Of a DNA stretch of 5,892 nt, positions 1 through 4,339 are shown piece after piece. Every line of letters starts with the position of its first letter. The stretch's first letter is position 1. A model generated the notes under the pieces. It made no database searches. It had not been told where the DNA came from and saw only the letters and a list, made by a program, of their open reading frames with translations. Source of the DNA: Alphaproteobacteria bacterium (GTDB lineage: Bacteria > Pseudomonadota > Alphaproteobacteria > Puniceispirillales > Puniceispirillaceae); the NCBI GenBank assembly GCA_016780695.1, contig JADHLK010000094.1, positions 1 through 5,892 of the forward strand, in the 5' to 3' direction. A program made the translations under genes and the position numbers.

Positions 1-32
1 GCCAGACCCTGGCACTGGATGAAAAGCTTTAG
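1..32 (+). CDS. Possible C-terminal end of an unidentified upstream gene (partial)
   Basis: In the frame starting at base 3, nine sense codons (QTLALDEKL) run to a TAG stop at 30-32. The composition is protein-like and the stop lies 15 bases before the end of the convergent SDR gene, which is where a converging gene would be expected to end. Only nine residues are visible, so no family can be named and chance is a real alternative. No terminator hairpin is evident in 33-47. Confidence 0.25.
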   Translation, partial: QTLALDEKL

Positions 33-47
33 CAGGCTCTCCGGCTG

Positions 48-794
48 TTACGGCATCAAGCCGCCGCCATTGACATGGAGAATTTGACCCGTGACCCGGC
101 GGGCCTTGTCAGACAGCAGAAACAGGGCCATATCGGCAATATCGGACGGTTCGGTCTTGCCCGCCAGCGGCAGGGTCTGCCAAAGCCGGTCCATATCCTT
201 ATCGGAAAATTCGCCGCGCGGCTGATCCGTATCCACCAGACCCGGGGCGATGACATTGGCGCGGATATTGTGAGGGGCCAATTCAAGGGCTGCTGATTTG
301 GTCAGGCCGAACAAGCCGCTTTTGCTGGCACTATAATGCGCCCCGTTCACCGCCCCTTTCAGGGCCGCACCTGACGACAAGGTCAGGATTGAGCCGCCGC
401 CCCCCTTAGCTATCATCTTCCGTGCCACCGCCTGCAGAATAAAAAAACAACCGGTCAGATTAACGCCCAGAACCTGGTCCCATTCTGCTTCCGTCATCTC
501 CAGCAGCGCCACCCTCGGATAGATGGCAGCATTGCTGACCAGATAATCCACCCCGCCAAATTCATCAGCCAGATCAGCCAGCCTTTCGGCTTCCTGCCGG
601 TTGGCAATATTGGCCTGAACGGCTTTCGCCTGAACGCCTTTTTCTGTTGCCTCGCGAACCAGAGCTGAGACCGTGCTGTCATCATCCAGAAAATTCATCA
701 CCACATTGATGTTTGCCTCGATCAGGGCTTTGGCAATGGCCGCGCCAATTCCTTTTTGAGCGCCTGTTACTAAAGCGGTTTTGTGTTTTTCCAT
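48..794 (-). CDS. Short-chain dehydrogenase/reductase (SDR), FabG-like classical type
   Basis: A cytosolic NAD(P)-dependent oxidoreductase of the classical SDR family; the substrate is unknown. Numbering from the ATG at 794 (248 aa, normal for the family), the Rossmann nucleotide motif TGAQKGIG is at 10-17 and the structural Asn at N112. The catalytic triad is Ser141, Tyr154 and Lys158 (YSASK 154-158). A C-terminal VTGQILHVNGG segment is typical of FabG-like enzymes. The usual NNAG motif reads SNAA (87-90). Lys14 in the glycine motif, and Asn34 rather than Asp at the end of strand 2, lean toward NADP(H). An in-frame GTG at 842 would add 16 residues, but the ATG at 794 has AGGGGA nine bases upstream and begins right at strand 1, so I prefer it. 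The gene is divergent from the lyase/hydantoinase operon and shares its intergenic region, so it may act in the same pathway, for example oxidising or reducing a hydroxy/oxo intermediate. Annotation as 3-oxoacyl-ACP reductase would be over-specific. Confidence 0.93.
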   Translation of the reverse strand: MEKHKTALVTGAQKGIGAAIAKALIEANINVVMNFLDDDSTVSALVREATEKGVQAKAVQANIANRQEAERLADLADEFGGVDYLVSNAAIYPRVALLEMTEAEWDQVLGVNLTGCFFILQAVARKMIAKGGGGSILTLSSGAALKGAVNGAHYSASKSGLFGLTKSAALELAPHNIRANVIAPGLVDTDQPRGEFSDKDMDRLWQTLPLAGKTEPSDIADMALFLLSDKARRVTGQILHVNGGGLMP

Positions 795-803
795 CTTGGT
801 CAG

Positions 804-809
804 TCCCCT
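804..809 (-). promoter_or_regulatory. Ribosome binding site deciding the SDR start
   Basis: The minus strand reads AGGGGA here, nine bases before the ATG at 794. The upstream GTG at 842 has only a purine-rich AAAGGTAG almost touching it. The spacing therefore favours the ATG and a 248-aa protein. Confidence 0.6.
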
Positions 810-860
810 GTTCTGCCTGATTTTGCTGAAGGTGGTTCTCACCTACCTTTTAGAAAACCG

Positions 861-911
861 CATTATTTTCAGATTTGCCGTCTGCGACTTATGCAAAATG
901 ATGTTTTTTTT
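861..911 (+). terminator. Weak candidate intrinsic terminator
   Basis: Bases 861-869 (CATTATTTT) can pair with 895-903 (AAAATGATG) as eight Watson-Crick pairs and one G-U. An inner CAGA/TCTG stem sits at 870-873/881-884, and a run of eight T follows at 904-911. The layout is terminator-like on the plus strand, but the outer stem is AT-rich and the loop is large. It could stop plus-strand transcription that reads antisense through the SDR gene. It may equally be chance in AT-rich DNA. Confidence 0.2.
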
Positions 912-949
912 CTGAATAGCATGGTTTTTTGACAGCCAAACAGATATTG

Positions 950-978
950 TTGTCACAGTATTTATTGCTTAAAGTAAT
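950..978 (+). promoter_or_regulatory. Candidate sigma-70 promoter for the operon
   Basis: TTGTCA at 950-955 and AGTAAT at 973-978 are 17 bases apart and match the -35/-10 consensus at five and four of six positions. The position is sensible and would give a leader of about 145 bases before the first gene. The -10 overlaps the 15-bp palindrome, so a bound repressor could block it. Other weak hexamers, such as TTGACA at 929-934, exist nearby without a good partner. Confidence 0.25.
964..978. promoter_or_regulatory. 15-bp near-palindrome, candidate operator
   Basis: ATTGCTTAAAGTAAT is a dyad centred at 971 with one mismatched pair (G967 against T975). It sits close to the centre of the larger inverted repeat (about 967.5). 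It fits the loose T-N11-A form of LysR-type boxes (T965 to A977), a family that often controls divergent genes. No regulator gene is visible in the window, so the family assignment is a guess. Confidence 0.35.
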
Positions 979-1055
979 TTATGGTTAATATCTGTCAATG
1001 GCAAGCAGGCCCTTCAGCTGACCGGCCAGCCACAGTGCAGCGGTAACGGGAAGCG

Positions 1056-1103
1056 CGGCAGGATGCCGGACATCGTTTCTGTTTCAGCCCGACCTGTTCG
1101 GGC
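1056..1103 (+). promoter_or_regulatory. Two small hairpins in the operon leader
   Basis: CGGCA (1056-1060) pairs with TGCCG (1064-1068) across a 3-base loop. GCCCGA (1087-1092) pairs with TCGGGC (1098-1103) across a 5-base loop, ending 12 bases before the Shine-Dalgarno site. A weaker GCTG/CAGC hairpin lies at 1017-1030. No T-run follows either stem, so they are not intrinsic terminators. They may structure the leader, but short stems are expected by chance at 62% GC, and I recognise no known riboswitch. Confidence 0.25.
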
Positions 1104-1115
1104 AAAGATACTATC

Positions 1116-1122
1116 GGGAGGG
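1116..1122 (+). promoter_or_regulatory. Strong ribosome binding site deciding the small-subunit start
   Basis: GGGAGGG ends nine bases before the ATG at 1132. The in-frame ATG at 1063 has no well-spaced site, with AGG directly abutting it. The family's N-terminus (short lead, then G-x-V-W and a D-x-x-DTD segment) also begins at the later ATG. Confidence 0.75.
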
Positions 1123-1131
1123 TCACCATCA

Positions 1132-1632
1132 ATGCGCTTTGAGGGACGCGTATGGTTGCTGGGAGACGGGGTGGACACGGATGTTCTGGCACCAGGGGCC
1201 TATATGCGCCTGCCGCCTGCTGAGTTGGCCAGCCATTGTCTGGAAGCGGTGCGCCCTGATTTTGCGGGCTCTGTCCAGCCGGGTGATATGATTCTGGCTG
1301 GCCGCGGCTTTGGCGTGGGGTCCTCACGCGAGCAGGCGGTAGAATCTCTCAAGCATCTGGGGATCACAGCCGTTATCGCCCGGTCTTTTGGCGGTATTTT
1401 TCAGCGCAATGCCTTTAATTTCGGCCTCGCCTGCCTTAGCTGCCCGGAACTAGACACCTCCTCCATGACTGAGTTGGAGCGGGCCAGCCTTGATCTGGCA
1501 ACCGGCCAGCTGATGGCGGGCGGGCGCGACTGGCATTGTGAGCAGTTGCCTGATTTCCTGCTGGAGATGATCGCCGATGGCGGGCTGATCCCACATTTGA
1601 AAAAACAACCTGAAACAAAGGTGAGTGCATGA
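1132..1632 (+). CDS. Aconitase/3-isopropylmalate dehydratase-type small (swivel) subunit
   Basis: This is the swivelling-domain subunit of a two-subunit aconitase-family hydro-lyase. With an Fe-S large subunit such enzymes move a hydroxyl by dehydration and rehydration of a hydroxy-dicarboxylate. From the ATG at 1132 it is 166 aa, matching the short LeuD2-like form rather than the roughly 200-aa enterobacterial LeuD. Visible motifs are GRVWLLGDGVDTDV (5-18), the substrate-loop region AYMRL (23-27), PGDMILAGRGFGVGSSRE (50-67) and the core IARSFGGIFQRNAFNFGL (82-99). The GSSRE active-site loop (63-67) is intact, but the Cys usual in GCGSSRE is Val62, and YLRT-like positions read YMRL, so the substrate probably differs from isopropylmalate. 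No large subunit is encoded in the window. The gene is first in the operon and overlaps the next by four bases. Real leucine biosynthesis seems unlikely given the neighbours, so I give no leuD symbol. A dimethylmaleate hydratase-like role is one option. Confidence 0.88.
   Translation: MRFEGRVWLLGDGVDTDVLAPGAYMRLPPAELASHCLEAVRPDFAGSVQPGDMILAGRGFGVGSSREQAVESLKHLGITAVIARSFGGIFQRNAFNFGLACLSCPELDTSSMTELERASLDLATGQLMAGGRDWHCEQLPDFLLEMIADGGLIPHLKKQPETKVSA
1617..1625 (+). promoter_or_regulatory. Ribosome binding site for the lyase gene
   Basis: AAAGGTGAG lies inside the last codons of the preceding gene. The AAGGTGA core is four bases from the ATG at 1629 and seven from the adjacent ATG at 1632. Spacing slightly favours the second ATG, which would make a one-base stop/start overlap (TGATG) and remove only one Met. 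Confidence 0.6.
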
Positions 1633-2519
1633 TGGGCAAGGCAGAGCTATTGCTGTCCCGGTTAAAGGACGATAGCCGCGGCGCGCTGTTGGCTCCGGGC
1701 GTGTTTGACGGGCTATCAGCGATGATGGCGGAAAAGGCCGGGGCAGAAGCGCTGTATCTGTCCGGGGCCTCTTTTGCCTATACCCGCTTTGGCCGCCCGG
1801 ATATTGGTCTGGTCTCCATGTCTGAGATGGCAGAGAATATCGCGGCCATTTCGGATCGGGTGGCCCTGCCGCTGATCGTGGATGCCGATACCGGCTTTGG
1901 CAATGCGCTGAATGTCAAGCGCACCGCACGCGTTTTTGCCCGTGCCGGGGCTGCCGCTATCCAGCTGGAAGACCAAACACTGCCGAAACGCTGTGGGCAT
2001 CTGGCAGGCAAGACACTGGTCAGCACTGAGGAAATGGTTGGCAAGATAAAAGCAGCCAAGGATGAGCTGGCGGACGGGCGTTGTCTTGTCATTGCCCGCA
2101 CCGATGCGATAGCCATAGAGGGGTTTGAAGCAGCGCTGCGGCGCGCTGAAGCCTTTGTCGAGGCCGGCGCAGATATCCTGTTTGTTGAAGCCCCGCCGGA
2201 TGAACAGGCGATGCAAGCCATCACCGAACAATTTTCTGCCCGCCTGCCGCTGCTGGCCAATATGGTTGAAGGCGGCAAGACGCCGCTGCTGGGGCTGGAT
2301 GAGCTGGGCGCGCTGGGCTTTCGGCTGGTGATTTATCCGGGGGCTTTTGTGCGGGCGCTGACCTTTATGGGCAATCAGTTTTATGCTGATCTGATGGCCT
2401 CTGGCGGCACCGCCGGATGGCAGGACAAGATGCTTGATCTGGTCGGGCTGAACCAGCTGCTCGGCACCGATGATATATTGGAAGATGGAAAAAAATATGA
2501 TCCGGAGGCACAGGATTAA
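1629..2519 (+). CDS. Isocitrate lyase/PEP mutase superfamily lyase (methylisocitrate/dimethylmalate lyase-like)
   Basis: A cytosolic TIM-barrel enzyme of 296 aa, normal for the methylisocitrate lyase/PEP mutase group. Members with the catalytic cysteine cleave a C-C bond of a 2-hydroxy-dicarboxylate, releasing pyruvate, glyoxylate or a similar oxo acid; Mg2+ is needed. Motifs: YLSG (43-46) substrate loop, DADTGFGN (85-92) with metal-binding Asp85/Asp87, QLEDQ (112-116), the catalytic loop KRCGH (120-124) with Cys122, RTDA (157-160), FVEAPP (185-190), and NMVEGGKTP (211-219). KRCGH argues for a lyase and against a phosphonate mutase. NMVEGGKTP differs from PrpB methylisocitrate lyase and is common in the broader oxaloacetate/dimethylmalate-lyase-like set. 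Translation is coupled to the upstream hydratase subunit through ATGA, which suggests that the hydratase product is this enzyme's substrate. Dimethylmalate, methylisocitrate or another alkylmalate are candidates. The often-seen label carboxyphosphonoenolpyruvate phosphonomutase is not supported. Confidence 0.92.
   Translation: MMGKAELLLSRLKDDSRGALLAPGVFDGLSAMMAEKAGAEALYLSGASFAYTRFGRPDIGLVSMSEMAENIAAISDRVALPLIVDADTGFGNALNVKRTARVFARAGAAAIQLEDQTLPKRCGHLAGKTLVSTEEMVGKIKAAKDELADGRCLVIARTDAIAIEGFEAALRRAEAFVEAGADILFVEAPPDEQAMQAITEQFSARLPLLANMVEGGKTPLLGLDELGALGFRLVIYPGAFVRALTFMGNQFYADLMASGGTAGWQDKMLDLVGLNQLLGTDDILEDGKKYDPEAQD
2502..2508 (+). promoter_or_regulatory. Ribosome binding site for the HyuB-family gene
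   Basis: CCGGAGG sits ten bases before the ATG at 2519, inside the end of the lyase gene. The stop and start share one base (TAATG), so the genes are likely translationally coupled. Confidence 0.7.
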
Positions 2520-4309
2520 TGGCTAAGTCTGAGACAAAAAAAGCGGGCGGTTCCAATGCAACCAGTTCCGGGGTGAGCCCGGTCGTTCTGGCAGTATTGC
2601 GTGGACGGTTAGAGCAAATCGCTGACGAGATGGATGCGACCCTGTTTCGCAGTGCTTTTAACCCGATCATTGCAGAGGCCCATGATGCCTCGCACGGGCT
2701 CTATGATGCCAAGACGGGCGATACGCTGGTGCAGGGCAAGGAGGGGCTGCCGGTCTTTGTCGGCGTGATGGCCTTTGCGGTGAAATTTGTTATCGATAAG
2801 ACCGTGGACAACCCGCCTGAAGAAGGCGATGTTTATATTTTCAATGACCCTTATGAAGGCGGCACCCATCTGTCGGACTTCAAGCTGGTGCGGCCAGTTT
2901 TCCGCAATGGTCAGATTTTCTGCTGGCTGGCCTCGGTCGGGCATTGGCATGATGTAGGCGGCAATGTGCCGGGCAATTATAATCCGGTCGCCACCGAGAG
3001 CTTTGCCGAAGGGGTGCATATCCCGCCAGTCAAGCTGTTCAGGAAAGGCCAGCTGCAGACCGATATTCTGGATATTCTGCAGACCAATTCGCGCCTGCCG
3101 CTGTCTGTCTATGGGGATTTGAACGCCCAAATCAGCGCGCTGGAGCTGGGCGAGGCGCGGCTTTTTGCACTGCTGGATGAATATGGCGATGATACGGTCG
3201 CGGCGGTTTTTGCTGAATTGCGGGCGCGCGCGCATCTGCAAATGGAAAATCATATAGAGGCTATTGAGGATGGCACGGTCAGCGCAACCGACTGGCTGGA
3301 TAATGACGGGATCAGCGATGAAGCCCTGCCGGTGGCTGTGGATGTCAGCATCAAGGGCAGGAAGATGATTCTGGATTTCAGCCGCTCGGCTGGCAGTGTC
3401 GCCGGGCCGGTCAATATTTCGCGATCGACTGCGATAGCTGCCTGTTATGTAGCGCTCAAGCATCTGTTCCCTGATGTGCCGGCCAATGCCGGGGTGCTGG
3501 ATCCGGTGGAGATTGTGATACCGGAGGAGTCTCTGCTTTCCGCCCGCCCGCCGCGGCCGGTCGGCGGCTATACTGAGACAATTCTGCGGATTATTGATGT
3601 GATTTTTACCGCCATTGGCCAGATCGATCCGGCTCGCGCGCTGGCCAATGCCTATGGCACGATTAACGCGCTGTCGCTGGCCGGGCATCGCCAGGATGGC
3701 AGCCGCTGGGTGATGTTCTCCTTTTTTGGAGGCGGCCATGGCGGACATAGTGAGGGGGACGGGCTGAGCCACGGCAACGCCCCGATTTCCATGGCCACCA
3801 TTCCGCCGCTGGAGATTCTGGAATCCGCCTATCCGGTGGCCTTTCGCAAATGGGCCCTGCGGGCAGATTCAGGCGGGGCCGGAGCACAGCGGGGCGGGCT
3901 GGGCGCGATCTATCAGATAGAGATTTTGAGCGATGGGGCAGATGGCTTTTTCTTTGGTGAGCGGGGCCGTCATGCGCCAAACGGCGTTGGGGCTGGCCAG
4001 AAGGCCGCTTTCAGCCGCTTCTCCTGGCAGGCTGAAAAAGGGGCACAAGCCGCCTTGCCGGAAATGACTTCGAAAAAAGTCGGCATCAAACTGGCGAAAG
4101 GCGGCTCAGTGCTGCTGGAAACGCCGGGCGGCGGCGGCTATGGCGATCCGCTGGACAGGTCGGCAGACCAGGTGATGGATGATCTGCGTCTTGGCTATAT
4201 TTCAGCGGAAAAAGCCGCCAGTGATTATGGGTTGGTGCTGGATGCCGGGGGCGGGCTGGATGCGCCGGCAACTGAAAAACAGCGCACGAAAATTCGCCAG
4301 AGCCGCTAG
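2519..4309 (+). CDS. Hydantoinase B/oxoprolinase family protein (acetone carboxylase alpha-like)
   Basis: A 596-aa HyuB-family subunit. Family members pair with a HyuA-type subunit in ATP-dependent N-methylhydantoinase, 5-oxoprolinase, caprolactamase-like and acetone/acetophenone carboxylase enzymes. After a Lys/Ser/Gly-rich tail (about 1-18) the conserved domain starts with SPVVLAVLRGRLEQIADEM (20-38). Then come NDPYEGGTHLSD (109-120), GHWHDVGG (141-148) and GVHIPP (165-170). His142, Asp145 and His167 have the same spacing as the Mn ligands I recall for acetone carboxylase alpha (H150, D153, H175), so a metal centre looks intact. The C-terminal half has GGGHGGHSEGDG (404-415), RADSGGAGAQRGGLG (448-462) and TPGGGGYGDP (535-544), all typical, so the protein is full length. 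It overlaps the lyase gene by one base and precedes the HyuA-type gene by 30. No signal peptide or membrane segment is seen. Whether it opens a ring or carboxylates cannot be decided from sequence alone. Confidence 0.93.
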   Translation: MAKSETKKAGGSNATSSGVSPVVLAVLRGRLEQIADEMDATLFRSAFNPIIAEAHDASHGLYDAKTGDTLVQGKEGLPVFVGVMAFAVKFVIDKTVDNPPEEGDVYIFNDPYEGGTHLSDFKLVRPVFRNGQIFCWLASVGHWHDVGGNVPGNYNPVATESFAEGVHIPPVKLFRKGQLQTDILDILQTNSRLPLSVYGDLNAQISALELGEARLFALLDEYGDDTVAAVFAELRARAHLQMENHIEAIEDGTVSATDWLDNDGISDEALPVAVDVSIKGRKMILDFSRSAGSVAGPVNISRSTAIAACYVALKHLFPDVPANAGVLDPVEIVIPEESLLSARPPRPVGGYTETILRIIDVIFTAIGQIDPARALANAYGTINALSLAGHRQDGSRWVMFSFFGGGHGGHSEGDGLSHGNAPISMATIPPLEILESAYPVAFRKWALRADSGGAGAQRGGLGAIYQIEILSDGADGFFFGERGRHAPNGVGAGQKAAFSRFSWQAEKGAQAALPEMTSKKVGIKLAKGGSVLLETPGGGGYGDPLDRSADQVMDDLRLGYISAEKAASDYGLVLDAGGGLDAPATEKQRTKIRQSR

Positions 4310-4324
4310 GCACGAGCTGGTAAG

Positions 4325-4329
4325 AAGGG
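4325..4329 (+). promoter_or_regulatory. Ribosome binding site for the HyuA-family gene
   Basis: AAGGG (within AGAAGGG) lies ten bases before the ATG at 4340 in the 30-base gap after the HyuB-family stop. It supports that ATG, and no other good start precedes the DVGGTFTD motif. Confidence 0.55.
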
Positions 4330-4339
4330 TAGTTGACCA

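Larger units (their letters stand above)
929..998. repeat. Composite inverted repeat in the divergent promoter region
   Basis: ACAGATATT at 940-948 is exactly matched by its reverse complement AATATCTGT at 987-995. Six-base TTGACA at 929-934 is matched by TGTCAA at 993-998. In the right arm the two elements merge into TTGACAGATATT on the minus strand. In the left arm they are split by GCCAA, with ACA repeated. Arm centres lie about 47 bp apart, roughly 4.5 helical turns. Such paired arms between divergent genes fit a regulator that binds two sites, but no bound protein can be named. Confidence 0.45.
795..1131. other. Divergent intergenic region, AT-rich half plus GC-rich leader
   Basis: This stretch separates the minus-strand SDR from the plus-strand operon and must hold both promoters. 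Bases 841-1000 are 32% GC (51 of 160) and contain T-runs, a 9-bp inverted repeat with 6-bp TTGACA/TGTCAA flanks, and a 15-bp near-palindrome. At about base 1000 composition switches sharply: 1001-1130 is about 62% GC (80 of 130) and holds two or three small perfect hairpins. No convincing protein is encoded. A 21-codon frame at 981-1046 lacks a ribosome binding site. Confidence 0.6.

Noticed and set aside
795..842. SDR start at GTG 842
   Set aside because: It would add 16 residues before the first strand with a poorly spaced ribosome binding site, whereas the ATG at 794 fits both spacing and family length.
981..1046. A 21-codon plus-strand frame (MVNICQWQ...) that might be a leader peptide
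   Set aside because: There is no ribosome binding site upstream, no run of regulatory codons, and no attenuator with a T-run after it.
1063..1131. N-terminal extension of the small subunit from the ATG at 1063
   Set aside because: The 23 extra residues match nothing in the family, the ATG lacks a well-spaced Shine-Dalgarno site, and the ATG at 1132 has a strong one. It stays possible and is noted in the leader finding.
1132..1632. Calling the small subunit leuD of leucine biosynthesis
   Set aside because: There is no leuC, leuB or leuA nearby and the operon mates are a C-C lyase and HyuB/HyuA, so a catabolic hydratase role is at least as likely.
1716..2278. Two overlapping minus-strand open frames opposite the lyase gene
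   Set aside because: Both lie fully within the lyase coding region, lack recognisable motifs and are best explained by codon bias of the real gene.
2609..3772. Long minus-strand open frame (387 codons) opposite the HyuB-family gene
   Set aside because: It is antisense to a gene with clear family motifs, its translation resembles no family I know, and it is rich in Arg, Gln, His and Ile in the way antisense frames often are.
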